Made by a program: the position numbers and the translations under genes
Shown: one piece after another, positions 47,871-60,408 of the stretch
Numbering within the stretch: the stretch's first letter is position 1
Layout: every line of letters starts with the position of its first letter
Assembly: GCA_905182985.1 (NCBI GenBank)
Contig: CAJJDN010000005.1
Coordinates: 504,248 to 568,247, forward strand
Length of the DNA: 64,000 nt
From: Paramecium sonneborni
Taxonomy: Eukaryota > Ciliophora > Oligohymenophorea > Peniculida > Parameciidae
Direction of reading: 5' to 3'
Notes under the pieces: generated by a model
Database searches by the model: none
The model's input: the letters and a program-made list of their open reading frames with translations, nothing else
What the model was told of the DNA's origin: nothing

Positions 47871-49669
47871 TCACTAATTAAGCAAGGAAAATGAAAAATA
47901 AGTTAAGTTATTTTTTTATTTGGTTTTAATCTATGCATTACAACAGAAACGCCAGAGTAAAAATTTCATAATGATTATAGTTGCAGCTTTTAATGGATCC
48001 TTATAATTTAACTTCTTATCTAAATGTAGTAGATACTCTTGAAGATGTAAGATATTTAAAGATTTGTCTTGTTTATCACAAAAATTTAAGGGTTTAGTAA
48101 AGTAAACTCTAATTTAAGGAACTATTTATTTAGTTGGTTATATCAAAGTAAAATGTATAGTTTCAATATTCTCTTCATTAATTTTTGATGATAACTTGAT
48201 AAACCCTTCATTTTTTTATCTAAATTAAAGTAATGAAATAAATATCAACAAAACTGAGTTTAAATCTATATACAAATTTTATATTTTTAATTTATTAATA
48301 ATTGTTAGTTGATTTCCAAAGACTGACTTTAATAATTATATAATCTGATTTGAACTATATTTCTGTACACTAACCCCATTTAAAATATGTGGATTTTATA
48401 GAATATTTAAAGATACAAAGTAATTCATGCATTATAATTAAGAAAATCTATCATTTTTTTCTTTTAAGTAAACATTCAAACAATGTTAAGCTAAAGAAGT
48501 TATGAGTCTATTTTTAAAATTTAATTCTAATTTATCATGATTTTAAGAATAATTATTTAAACATTCAGTAGCCATTATTACCATTTATTGTTCATCAGTC
48601 CAGTAATTTACAATTTAAACTTTGAATTAATTTTCTATTAGATTGGATCGGCAAATTAATGAATTGATTTATTTATCTAATGAACCTCTTTTTTTTAATT
48701 CAAATGCAGAACCAGATGATGAATTATTTTGTAACATCATTCTAATATGTTTTTCAAGAGTACATTTATAATCTTGCCCCAAAACTTTTGTTCCTTTTGA
48801 ATAAGTAAGCTTTATAATTTATCTTAAAATTTTACATTTCTTAAACTTGTTCTTAAATCGTTATCATTATGAATTTTTAAAATTTCTCTAGTAATATTAT
48901 TCATTTAATGTATTCTCAACTAGTCTTATTACTTATCCAATTTAATAACTAAAATCGATTATTCTAAGACTGTATCAATTATCTAATAATTTAAATTATA
49001 TGAATTTACTGTAAACCATTTTTTTCTTTCTCTATTATGAAGAAATTATTGTCTTTTATTACTCTCTATACTGTATTTAATTGCAATCATCCCAACTATT
49101 ACAGAAATAAAACTTAAAAGTAAACTAACATAAACATAAGAGGAATTATAAGCCCATAATATATATGCAAGTAATAAGCCTATTACAATAAATGTTTGAG
49201 ACCATAATACATAACCTTGAATAAATATTGCTACTTTTAAAGTGAAAAATTTACCAATATGAAAATAGCAAGCTGAAAATCCATAATACCAGTCATAGTT
49301 TGTATTATAGGAATAATTTGGATTACTTTCTCTAAAAATATAATCAACACTTTATATCATAGCCATAATTATTTATAGAATAGGTAAAATTATATTAATG
49401 ACACTAGGGTATTTATCTACTAAAAATTTTGAGAAGATAATAAAAATAACTATAAAACAACAACTAAGCAATATGGCTATAAAATAAGGCTGACTTCTAA
49501 AGTAGTAAATGGAATAAAAAATCATGTATAACTACTTTTTTCATATAAAAATTACGCATGCTTATAAAGAAAATGCTGTATACTCTCTTTTCACAACGGG
49601 TATTTGGCTTTCTCTGTATTCTAATTCTAAATTCGTTGATTAAAAAGTTAAAGAGTATTTATTAAACAT
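47871..49669 (-). CDS. Multipass membrane protein with large cytosolic C-terminal domain, function unknown
   Basis: About 583 residues in three exons (introns of 21 nt near 49535-49555 and 26 nt in the middle). Six or so hydrophobic spans occupy residues 45-250 (YFIAILLSCCFIVIFIIF, VINIILPILQIIMAM, AIFIQGYVLW, FIVIGLLLAYILWAY, VYVSLLLSFISVIVGMIAI). They are followed by a ~330-residue soluble region: HNRERKKWFTVNSYNLNYQIIDTVLEQSILVIKLDKQQ.. (PAS-like in feel), LRNLTYSKGTKVLGQDYKCTL, and WTDEQQMVIMATECLNNYSQ. The order membrane block, then sensor-like cytosolic part would fit a signalling receptor, but no kinase or cyclase motif is visible. The frame is intact to the TGA at 47871. No family recognised. 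Confidence 0.65.
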
Positions 49670-50233
49670 TAAATTATTTGTTCTCTTATATATTTGGAGT
49701 ATGAATAAATGAATTTAATGAGAGTTTAATTAAATAAAAAGATGAATTATATTTTTTTTATTTCGAATCCTTAATTGTGATCTATTTTTTTTTTAATTTC
49801 TCTAAGCACAACAAAAATATAAGTTTTTTTGGAGTATGCTCTCAAAGGCTTATATTATTAAAACTTTTTAGAAAAATAGTTTAGACAAGGGATACTTATT
49901 ATATATTATAAATATTTATAATTTTAATGAAATAGCATCCATCTTTCAACAATGAGTATATGAAAAATTTTGTTTGTTATTTATGATAATTTTCAAGTTC
50001 ATAAATTTTATTATCTTTCTAAATTCAGTTCAATTTAAACATCTGATTTACTTTAGTAAATTGATTTTAATCACATAATTTAATATGCGATTACCATTAT
50101 TATCAATTTTAATTTTAATCAGAATTAAATGGGAATATCATTATTAATTTTATTTCCTTAGAAACAATGAAATTTAATTAATTTCTAATATCATTAATTT
50201 GGATACTTAGAAATTATTATTTATATTGAAATA
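49670..50233. other. Intergenic, AT-rich
   Basis: About 560 bp upstream of the membrane-protein gene. AT-rich with T runs; no gene supported. Confidence 0.45.
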
Positions 50234-50485
50234 ATGCTTATTAAATTTAAAAATGAATTTAAAAGAAGAAGAATCCAAAAAAAAATTGTGGGAAAAAATA
50301 AATTAAAAGGAGCAATAGAAATTTTGAAAGTAACAGGTCTTATTGAAGTTCCTTAAAAATTTCATGAAGCGACTAATTAAGTCTCTAGGTATGATTTTTC
50401 TATTTCTATTCTGTACTTAATAAAGATTTTTTTTGAATTGTAGAATTTCAAGTAAATATATATATAATTATTAAAGAAAGATTGA
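50234..50485 (+). CDS. Small open frame, doubtful
   Basis: 83 codons from ATG 50234 to TGA 50483-50485: a basic start (KFKNEFKRRRIQKKIVG), a helical middle (LKGAIEILKVTGLIEVPQKF) and a hydrophobic end. It is convergent with the Cys-rich gene, 34 bp apart. Composition is protein-like, but such a length is expected by chance under a one-stop code. Confidence 0.3.
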
Positions 50486-50519
50486 ATTTTTATGCTTGAT
50501 AATAATAATAAATATTTAA

Positions 50520-52635
50520 TCATTCTAAAATAATTATCAATAAATTGATAAAAATGAGTAAATTATGTGAATCTATGTTATCAGGAATAAGTTAATTTTG
50601 TTCTTGATTATCTTATTCAGGATTTTCAATAAATTTATTAATTGGATAGGAAATACATCTATTTTAATCCCAAGTGCATTATCCAAAATTACAATATTCT
50701 TAACTCAACCATGCACATTCAGCATATTCATATTATATACATTACAGTTTATAATTTTCTAAATGGATTAATGTGCCTAAATAAATAAAAATATTCTTAC
50801 AATGAGCATAATTACAATTATCAGCTCCATTTAAAGAATTACAATCAGTAGTTCCATCTATATGTTTACATATTTGAGTATTTGTATTATAAAAACAATG
50901 ATTTTTATCTTTTTCACAACCATCACTATTTCCATTATTTTCTTCACAAATATCTAAAGAAATGCATTAATTGTTTTATAATAAACATTTACTAGAATAT
51001 ATACAATTATGAATGCCAATTTATTTACAACTGACTTTTTCTATACTCTCACATTTATTATTAACCCAAGAACAAATAGCTTGATTACATTAAAATTTAT
51101 TGAAAATAAGATTACATGCTGTATAGATAGTAACTCTTCTACATTTTTTGAGATTATAATCAAAATAGCAATTTAAGTTTGAATCGTCCTAACAATCAAT
51201 AATTGATTCATTATCTTTACATTACTTTCTAGTTTTACAGATTTAATCTTCTAAAAAACATTTTTCAGAATATAAGCAAAATTTTGTTAATAAATCTTCA
51301 CAATTGAAATCAAAAATGGATAAACATTAATTTCTACTTTTTGACCATTAACACAAATTTTATTATTTACAAGATATTTAGCCTAAAAATTCACAAGGTG
51401 TATTCAGATTAATAGTAGAGCATTTATCTAGAACATCATCATAATAACAAGTTAAAGAATCACAATTAATATTTGTTTTAGTATTACAATTTTAACTTTA
51501 ATAATTCCAATTACATATTTATAAATTATCATTCCATAAACATTCTATTGTTTAAACATTATTTTTATTTGGACAATCATCTTTGACAAATTTTTAACAA
51601 TAAAAATCTTAATGAATTTCTTCACAATTATTATTATTTTGATTATAGTTACAATATTTAAATTCTTTACAATTTTTTGCTCCAATCATTTTACATTAAA
51701 TATTCCTTGTTAATTGTTTACATGATTTTTCAAATTCGTCAAAATAACAAAAAAAACTTGATTCATCACAACCAATTTTGGTTGAAAAATCAAAACAGCT
51801 TAAATAGGGAATGCATTTAAAATTTTAGAGATAACAATTTTCATTATTTAAACATCTACTTTAATCAAGTTAAGCACAAGAAATAGCAGCTTTATTATAC
51901 ATTTAACATTATTTATTAATCCATATACATGAAACTGTACCACTATTACATTAAGAGTCCCATTTAATTAATTCACATTATGTTTGTGCACTTAGTTTTT
52001 TGCATTTACCTTCTTATATATCAAAATAACAATTCAAATCTGAAATATAACATTCGTAATCAGCTTGATTATAATCTATAATTTAAATTTATTCACATCT
52101 ATTCTTCAATGTACATTTTGTGAATTTATATTCTTCTTTATCTGTTTCTATCTATAAAACATCAATAATTAATCCAAATTCATATAACCATGTTCCTATT
52201 CTTCTACCATCATTTTAAATTGTATCAACATCATTCATTAAAGTGTAGTTCTAATTCAAATAAAGAAATTTAGTTTGGTTAATTATTTCACATCCATGAT
52301 TCCATTAGCAAATTGATTTTGGATAACTTGAACAAGGAGCTGAATCCCATTTCTTTCTTATATATATATAAAATTATACAAAGCATTGTTCATAAATTGG
52401 ATCCCATACACAATTACCTAGTTTACATGATTTTTCAGTATATAATTAATCACAGACAGTGAAGAAATTTAAGTTCTCATATATTATCATTTTATACCAT
52501 GCATACATCATTCACTTCATCTAATATTACACCTTCAATCTTATTTTCAACTGATAGATATGTCACGTTGGCTTCAACTACATAACCTATAGAAATTTTA
52601 ATATAAAAGTACAAAAATTTGAGGCTTTCAAACAT
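50520..52635 (-). CDS. Cys-rich, probably GPI-anchored surface-antigen-like protein
   Basis: About 689 residues; introns of 22 nt near the start and 24 nt near the C-terminus. A signal-peptide-like N-terminus (MFESLKFLYFYIKISIGYVVEA) is followed by about a dozen Cys-rich modules spaced roughly 40-70 residues, with recurring C-x(5-8)-C-x-W/Y/F patterns such as LGNCVWDPIYEQC, SGTVSCIWINKQC, DLNCYFDIQEGKC, ENCYLQNFKC, QAICSWVNNKC and YCNFGQCTWDQNRC. The end is polar, then a hydrophobic C-terminal tail (LLIFINLLIIILE) directly before TGA, the layout of a GPI-anchor signal. This resembles Paramecium surface antigens and their relatives, but those are usually much larger with regular repeats; this one is shorter and irregular. 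The exact start is uncertain; an upstream ATG at 52681 is in another frame. Confidence 0.72.
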
Positions 52636-52769
52636 TAGGTAATGTTGTTGATTAATGAGCAATTAAAATAAAGATCTTCATTACTAAATACTATGTAGTA
52701 CATCATAAATAATAATAGATTATTTATCTAATGCATCCTTTATTTTATTAAATAAAATATGATAAATAA

Positions 52770-53699
52770 TCAACTTTATTATTTTATATAGGTTGATCTG
52801 GGTGTCCTCTATTTTCTTAGACTTTAGAAATCTTCTATTTAATTAGAATATCTTATAGTATTTGTTGTCGGAGCAAAGAATTCATTATAAGGACTAACGC
52901 TTTCAGGAATTTTAATTAGTTTTTCACTTTTCTAATTTAAATATAGTTCTGGCATCTCATCACCTTTTTATTATTTCAACTTGAATCAAGATATTTTATA
53001 CTTGTATACTTTATAGTGGTTATGATTGTTCTGATATTGAATCTGTTCTAACCATTCTCATTTATTTCTTATTATTTGGAGTAAGTTCTCCAATAAAATT
53101 TTTTGAAAACTTACGAGATATTGCTTATCTTAAAGAAACCACAGGAACAATTTTTATTTCTTATTCTATTTACTCTTGTAATGGTATTAATATTTGATAT
53201 TACAAATAAGTCATCCAGAATCCTAAAAAAGATATTATTATAATTCCTATTGAAATAACTTTTAATATGTTTCTTCTTATTTAACTAAATTATAACTATG
53301 AATCATTCAAATCAATAAAAACTATATCTAAAAAACCTATTAACAGCATGATCACTCCTAATATTAAATCAAATAATGAAGTCAAAATGTTTAAAACAAC
53401 CATAAATCGTCCTACTTTTATGACTGAATGTCGAAAAAAAAAAAATATTTCAACTATCAGTCCTAAGATTAAAAAGCTGCCTAAATTCTTATAAACTAAA
53501 TACCTAAGCTTAAAAAAGTAATGGAAATAGGTACTGGAAAATTAAAGAGTTCATATAAGTTCAAAATCCCTAAAAATCCTATGCCTAATAAAATTAGACC
53601 TTAAATGGTATTAGTTACCATCATTAAGTAAAAGTAATGTTTAAAAGTCAAGAAAAGACAGCAATAACAAATACCTACACTTTAATCTTTAAAATCCAT
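52770..53699 (-). CDS. Multipass membrane protein of unknown function
   Basis: About 294 residues, three exons; introns 53481-53503 (23 nt) and 52980-53001 (22 nt). Hydrophobic spans: GLILLGIGFLGILNLYELF, ITFLSLGSFLILGLIVEIFF, MVVLNILTSLFDLILGVIMLLIGFLDIVF and VISIGIIIISFLGFWMTYL, so four or more spans. A polar tail with Ser/Thr/Gln and several basic residues follows (VRTDSISEQSQ..., TPRSTYIKQQS). No signal peptide or known family motif. It lies head-to-tail with the Cys-rich gene, 134 bp apart. Both introns are needed to keep the frame, which supports this strand over an antisense frame overlapping its first exon. Confidence 0.68.
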
Positions 53700-54304
53700 T
53701 GCAGTAATTGATTTATTTATTATCAAATAATTTTCAAAATATTGCGCACAGTTTAAACTCTATTACACTGACGAACTGATATTTATTCGTAAAAACTAAT
53801 AAGTAATTGATAACCAAGAATTTGTTAAATTTTAATAAAAATTGAAATAAAAGTATTTTTAAAAAGTGATCCATAATCTCCAACCTTTTGAAATAGAATT
53901 ATCTTATAAGATCTAAAACCATTATCTAATTATTTCAATATTAAAGTCCTTGTACTTGACAAAAATCACGAATTGATCCTTGTTATGATACAATTGTGAA
54001 ATAGTGACTTAAAAATAATAAGACATATTAATTTAATAATCAATAATCATATCTAAATTTAAAACTTATTAGAAACTATACACAATTATATAAAGTAAAA
54101 GATCTTACGTATGGAGACAAAAAATTAGTATTATTTAGTAAAATGGAATTCTTAAATAAAATTATGTACTTAAATGATAGAAATGAGAGAATTGATAATG
54201 TAAATTAATAATAGATCAAGATTAATAATAATTTTGATAAATTTAAACAATATTATTATATAATTGATTTAGTATATATAGTAATATTAATATTATTTAG
54301 ATAA
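53700..54304. other. Intergenic, divergent, with one antisense open frame
   Basis: About 600 bp between two divergent starts. A plus-strand frame open from 53522 to about 53970 crosses it but overlaps the first exon of the minus-strand gene in antisense; I treat it as a shadow. No other feature. Confidence 0.4.
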
Positions 54305-57300
54305 ATGGAATCATGTTTAAGTAAAATAAATAATATGGCTGATAAAGCAATGGCAGAATTATAAAAGTAGCCATTAATTACATGGAATCCTGGTTGTGTA
54401 AACACTATAAAATATGTATTAAATTGCTCGAACAGATATTAGATAAATTAAAATCATGTGTTGAGGAAATAAGTTTCAATTTGATGAGTAAAGATTTAAA
54501 TTCTGAAGCATCATTATTGTAGAAATTATCAACACATTATACTGTTGTATTTGATAAAGTACTTGAGATAAATTCAAGAAAAATAGTGAATGCTCCTGAA
54601 TTACCTATTGAATATTGTTAAAGATAACCAAATTCAACAAGAACTGTTTTAGGTGGAACAGAAGTTTAGAATTTTAGTAATGCTTGATTTATATAAATTA
54701 GAGATATTTTCTTAAAAATAGTCAGAATTTATAGAAGCTGAATAAACATTTAAGATGAATAAGTAAAAGGTTTTTAGAAAGATGGAAAATAAAAGTACGA
54801 GTACAAGTGATGATGCAATGATAAAATTGATTTAAGGAAACATATAAAATGAAACTGAAAAAGAACTGTAAAGAATGTAAGAGGAGAATGAAGCAAATTT
54901 GGCTGATTTAAAAAAACAATTAAAATTAAGAGGAATGTGGTCAGAAATCACAAGTAGTCATGCTACTTAAAAATTGAATGATTTAAATAGACATATGGAA
55001 AGAGAATCATTTAAGAATGATTTATACATAACAGATTAAATTAAATAAGCTAATGAAGTTAAAGATGAAGATGAATTTGATATAAAAAAAGAAGTTAAAG
55101 ATAAAATAATATTGGTTTAAAAAAAAACAGCAGAAAGAATAATGAGAGCAGCAGAAAGAAAGATTAGACTTGAATATGATTAATTTGTTATGAAAAAAAC
55201 AGCAAGTATTCTAGTAAAAAATAGTAAGGCTTAAAACTTTTAGAGAATAGAAGAATTAGAAAGATTAATAAAAGATAAGAATGAAGAAATAATAGAAAAA
55301 GAAGCTAAAATTAATTAATTATTTTTAAAATTTGAAGAGTAAGAAAAAAAATTTGCAAATTTGTTAAAATAAATAGATAATTATAAAGTAACTTAAAAAG
55401 TAGAAGTATGTAATACAATAGTATAAAAAAATGGAAAAAAATCAGATGTAGAAGTATAAGTTTCAATGATGGATCCAAGAGTAGAGTTGTTTGAGTTAAG
55501 ATTATAAGAGATGATAGAAGAAAATGATGAAATGAAAGAAGAATTAAAATTATTACATGAGAAAGCTTTAGAAGATAAGATATAAAGTTTAAATGGACCT
55601 AAATAAATAGAAGAAGTTTTATTATTATTATTATAAAGTGATTTATCACCAGAGAATAAAATAATTTCATTAAATACACTATTATAGTATATAAAGGATA
55701 ATTCAGCAGAAGATATTGCAAGATTGGCACCAAATGAATTATATCGTATAGTAAGATCTAAATTAAAATTTAATTGTGAATCTCCTTTAGAAAAATTAGA
55801 TGAATTATCTGCAGATGAAGATGATAGTTATGAATAGAAATCAATAACTAAAAAAAGAGGTAGAAATAAAAAGAAAAGAGTTAGTCATATTGAAAAACCA
55901 TTTGATGTATAAATTTAAGAATAAGTTGATCTTGATAAAATTGCAACATAAAGAAGATTAGCTTAATTAGAAACAGAAGATGAATCAAATAAATTATAAA
56001 AAAAACAATTAATTTAATTAAATCAAGTTGATGATATTACTAAAAAAAATAGTACTCATAAATAAATTGAATAAGTTTATAGTCCTAAATCTACTAATAG
56101 ATCTAATATTACATTTAGATAAAAGTAAGGTTATTTATAAAATAATCATAATAACAGTGCAATTAATAATGAAAGTTCCAAAAAAGATTTAAACTCTTCT
56201 TCTGGTTAATTTGGAGTAAATAGCAGACCAACATTTACTTAATTAGAAACAAAAAGTAATAAACAATCTTTTACTAATTTTTCTTCTAAAGAATTAAACA
56301 ATTTAAAAGGAGAAAAAGATCATAAAAAAAATTCACTTATGGATTAAAGTGATATTTAATGTGATTTCTATAAATAAATTAAAACTAAAGATATTGGAAT
56401 ACAAGTATTAATAAAATAAGAACCTGCCAATTCACCTTAATAATAAAAAAATATACATATACCTATTCAATAACCTTAATAACTATAATAAAAAGAAAAA
56501 GTAGAAGAATAAACAAAAAAGATTAATGAATCTTAAATTTATAGAGCAAAAGCTGAAGCTATATCACAAAAATCTACTTAGACTGATGATTTCTTTTTAT
56601 GGAATCTTTTTCAGAAAATAGCAGTTGATCTTGGTCTTTCAGAAGATTAATTAAAAAGATTAGAAACAGCCTTTTTAAATGAATAATAATTTATTCATTT
56701 TTATGAGAAAACATAATCTTAAAAATAAATATCGAGAAATTCTACAATATAAGTTGATACTTTAGGTGATTATAAAAGAGATAGTTTAAAAAATCTTGAT
56801 AGAAGTACAGGTTTAAGAAATTCAATCAAACTTAGAACGAATAGTTAATAAAATATCTATACAAATAATGAAATGTTAGATAATTATGCTAATTAAAAAA
56901 ATGAGATTGTAGATGATGATTAATAAAAGAATTAATTAACATAACCAACTTCATGGCATTCACCAGTTGTTAGTAGATAATAAAGTTAAATTATATTTTC
57001 AGGAACTTAAAATTAAAATAATAATTATGGATAAATAAATTAACCTTGGAGTCCAAATGGAATAGGAAATGGTTTGAGATCAAATAGTCCAATGAATCCA
57101 AATTCAAGTTAAGGTATTAGAAGTGTAAGTCAACTTATAAATACTGGAGATAATGTTCATATATTAACATATGGAACAATATCTCCATCAGATTAATTTA
57201 ATAAAAATAAACATAGAACTACAAGTTCAAGTTAGAAAATTTTAGATGATATGTTGAAATCTAAAACTTAAATTATTAAATCTCCAGATTAATTATAAAG

Positions 57301-57754
57301 AGAATAAAAAGAATAACAATTATTCTTTTCTGTATTTGGAGATGAACTTTAAAATGATGAAGAATTTGATTTAGAAATTGTAAGATAAAATTTTGGAAAA
57401 CCATTAGAAGTAATTTAAGATCATCTTAAAGAAGAATCTATTAAAAAAGTATTTACTTAATTGGTTTAAAAATAAAAAAATGAATGGAAAGATAAAATTT
57501 TTTTAATTATTTCCAATTATTGTAATAAGAGTGTATAAACAATCACTTATTTTGATTTTAAAAAGTATTATGAAAATTATATGAGGGTATAAATAATCTA
57601 TATATTCTAGGTTCATAAAAGATGTGGTGATGAATGTATTCATATTAAAAGATTTCTAGCTAGAATTGGATTTGGGTTTGTTAGCAAACGAAAAATCTTA
57701 AATATATCAAAATAAAGTGTATCTCCATTTGAATAGTTGCCTAAACTTAAATGA
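54305..57754 (+). CDS. Large Gln-rich coiled-coil protein of unknown function
   Basis: About 1,126 residues; introns 54416-54435 (20 nt), 54677-54701 (25 nt) and 57587-57610 (24 nt). The N-terminus (MADKAMAELQKQPL.., YILDKLKSCVEEISFNLMSK) is helical. A long coiled coil follows (EIEELERLIKDKNEEIIEKEAKINQLFLKFEEQ), and then an acidic/basic region with DEDDSYEQKS and KKRGRNKKKR, a possible nuclear localisation signal. The second half is low in complexity and rich in Asn, Ser and Gln with HKKNSL, SKNLKG and SSGQFGVN pieces. The end contains a basic, Cys-containing segment (HKRCGDECIHIKRF). No known domain is clear. The protein could be a cytoskeletal or nuclear scaffold; I cannot say which. It precedes the BuGZ-like gene by 42 bp on the same strand. 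Confidence 0.7.
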
Positions 57755-57796
57755 ATAATATTAAAATTATTTTAATTTATTTAGTTATATATTTTA

Positions 57797-58364
57797 ATGG
57801 GTAGAAAAAATAGAGACTTATCTTATTTGAAACCATTTTGTTTTTATTGTGATAAAACATTTAAAAATGAAGTTTACTTGCATTAGCATTAAAAAGCAAA
57901 ACATTTTACATGTTAAAGATGTTTCAAAAAGTTTTCATCTTGCGATTCATTAAAAAATCACGTAGAATCAGCTCATCATGAAGTTTTAACCAAGTATTTC
58001 TAAAAATTATATTTATTTCAGAATTCCAAATGCCACTGGTGATAGAAGTGATATAAAAAATAAAATTTTTGGTATGTAAGGAGTCCCAAGAGTAGAAATT
58101 GAAAAAAGAATTAGAAAAGGAGCAGAAGAATATTGGACTAAAATTTTAAGTGCTTAATATTAATAAAGAAGAAAAGAGAATAAATAAAGAATGAAATAAA
58201 ATAGAGAAATAACTAAAAAAGAAAATTAATAAGGTGCCAAAATAGATGTAATACTAAATTTTTATTTCTAGAATGAAAAAGAAGATATTGATTAACATGA
58301 ATATAATCCAGAAGCTAAACCTATCAGTTTTGATTTAGATTATGAACAATTACAAAAATAATGA
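57797..58364 (+). CDS. ZNF207/BuGZ-like C2H2 zinc-finger protein
   Basis: About 171 residues in three exons; introns 57994-58021 (28 nt) and 58248-58271 (24 nt). The N-terminus is the BuGZ signature: MGRKNRDLSYLKPFCFYC, then KNEVYLHQHQKAKHFTCQRCFKKF..SLKNHVESAHHE, i.e. two C2H2 fingers with the invariant HQKAKHF linker. It continues IPNATGDRSDIKNKIFGMQGVPRVEIEKRI, as in ZNF207 (PNA.PGR.DIELEIYGMEGIP). BuGZ proteins bind microtubules and Bub3 at kinetochores through a GLEBS motif; no clear GLEBS is visible in this short form, whose C-terminus is Lys/Gln/Asp-rich. The first intron restores the IPNATG motif. Confidence 0.9.
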
Positions 58365-58437
58365 TTAATTATATATCCTATTCAGCAGTAATACATACTC
58401 AAATATAAATAATTATTTTAAACAGTACAATCAACAA

Positions 58438-59565
58438 TCAATCTAAAATAAGTTAGAGTTTTCTAAGAGATTTCTCATTATCTTTTTTTATCTCATAAAT
58501 TCTTTCTAAATCTGGGATTAATTCTTTAATTAAGTCTTTATTTGTTTATTTTAATAATGCTAATAAACATAAAATTTGTTATTCATATTAAAAATTCTCC
58601 AAAAGAATCTTTAAATTATTTATTATTTCAAATTCTTTGATTATGCTCATAAATTGTGAGTTTGGGCTTTTAAAAAGCATTGCATAGTGTAATAATAATA
58701 TTTACTTTTAATACTTTTATGAGTTTTGAATTATTAAAATTTGATTGACAATCTCTTTATTATTGATTATTGATTCAACATAATATTATGCATAATAATA
58801 TAAAATTCTTAATGTGTATTTTTATCTGCTAGATATTTGTAGATGTTTGGCACAAAATTAAATAAATTGGCTTTCATGTAGAATCTTCACAAATTTCACA
58901 TAGTCATTAATAAGATAATACAAAATTTTTAAGATTATGTTATCAATGCCCTTATTTAGATTATTGCAACATAATTCCATTAATTCATTTTAGATAAATG
59001 TCACTTTGGTTAGAGCATAGAACCCATGAAAACATTCTTGCTAAATTTTTAGTATATCAGGATATTTTTTTTAGTACATCCAAAAGATATTAAAGAGCTT
59101 TTCTCTTTAAACTATAATATTTTCACCATTTTGAGTATCCCTATTAAATTTGGCTAGCACACTTAAAAACCATAATCTAAGAGACAAATCTTCGAGATTT
59201 TTGTATCTATGAACTTCATCTATCATATAGTCAATTATCTTCAATTCTAAAACTTCTTCTTAAACAACTTTTTCACTACACAAATTACCCAAACCAATTA
59301 GAGCATTTGTTTTTTCTTTAGACTATAGCAACTCATAAAAAAATTATATTCCTCCAATTTATATCAAATCTTATGTTTGCTCTTTTGATCCTGCAGTTGC
59401 ATCTGTAAGACGATTTATTGATTCTTAATCTTTATTATTTATTAAATCTAGCATAATTTCTTTTGATATTTATGGTATTCTTTTCTCCTTAAAAATCTTT
59501 TCTTTTTCATTTCTTCTTATTTTTTGAGAGAAGCATTCTCTTTTCTAATATAATAAACTATTCAT
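58438..59565 (-). CDS. Armadillo-repeat protein, importin-alpha-like
   Basis: 375 residues, no intron. The N-terminus is basic (LYQKRECFSQKIRRNEKEKIFKEKRIPQI), reminiscent of an importin-beta-binding segment. ARM-like helical repeats follow: SINRLTDATAGSKEQTQDLIQIGGIQFFYELLQSKEKTNALIGLGNLCSEK, VLELKIIDYMIDEV, LRLWFLSVLAKF, ECFHGFYALTKVTFIQNELMELCCNNL, IILKILYYLINDYVKFVKILHE, FEIINNLKILLENFQ and ILCLLALLKQTNKD. The GG.Q.F..LL..K and A.IGLGN patterns fit importin alpha, but the protein is shorter than the usual 500-530 residues and the Trp/Asn array that binds nuclear localisation signals is not evident. A divergent importin-alpha relative is the best guess. Confidence 0.65.
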
Positions 59566-60408
59566 TTAGTTAAATTTAAAATAAAATTAACAAAATAAAA
59601 GTATTACTTAATTTATATTAATTGCTGTTATAAAATATATTAAAATTAACATCATATATATTTTATATTATTTAATCAATTATAACTGTGGATGATTCTA
59701 TTAAATAATCATTTATTTAATATGTTTTTCTCCATAAATTTGGTTAAATCTAATTAGACTAAAAATTTAGAGTAAAGAAATTTGATTCTGCACCTGAGAT
59801 TTTAATTAGTTTGACTTTATATAAATTATTAGATCAAGAACATTTAATGATTTTAGAATTACTTTTAAATAATCTAGTTTTAGTAATATTCTTTTTCATT
59901 AAGTTTTAATTTACCTAATTTTTTTGGTAATAATATAACTTGTATATTATTTAATTCTTTATTCAAATTCTTCCAAGATTGACTGAAATATAAGTTTATT
60001 TAATGTCATTTAGATATTTATTGTATAGTCTTTCTTTAGACATTTCTTAATTAACTTATTGTTGATTAATTAATTTATTTATATTAAGAGTATAAGAATC
60101 CAGATTAAAATAAAAAGGTTGTTAAATGAATAATTAAACTACTGAGTTTGAGTATATATTAATTTTTTTTATTAAATTTCATATAAGATTGCTTGAAATG
60201 TAAAAGAGAATTATAATTCACATTTTTTCTTGGATTTCTTGAAATGTTCAATAAAATAACGAATGATCTGAATTAAAGTCTTTTTGATATGTAAACATAA
60301 AGCTTTTAATATTGGCAATTTGTAAAAAGAGAAATGAATGGATATAATATTATAAATTTGTATGATAAGTTGAAGGTATGGGGTAAATATAATAAATAAT
60401 AAAAATAA
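59566..60408. other. Intergenic, AT-rich, divergent
   Basis: About 840 bp between the divergent starts of the ARM-repeat gene and the protease gene. No gene, RNA or repeat recognised. Confidence 0.45.

Noticed and set aside
53522..53970. Plus-strand 150-codon open frame
   Set aside because: It overlaps the first exon of a minus-strand membrane-protein gene supported by two frame-restoring introns. With TGA as the only stop, frames of this length occur by chance.
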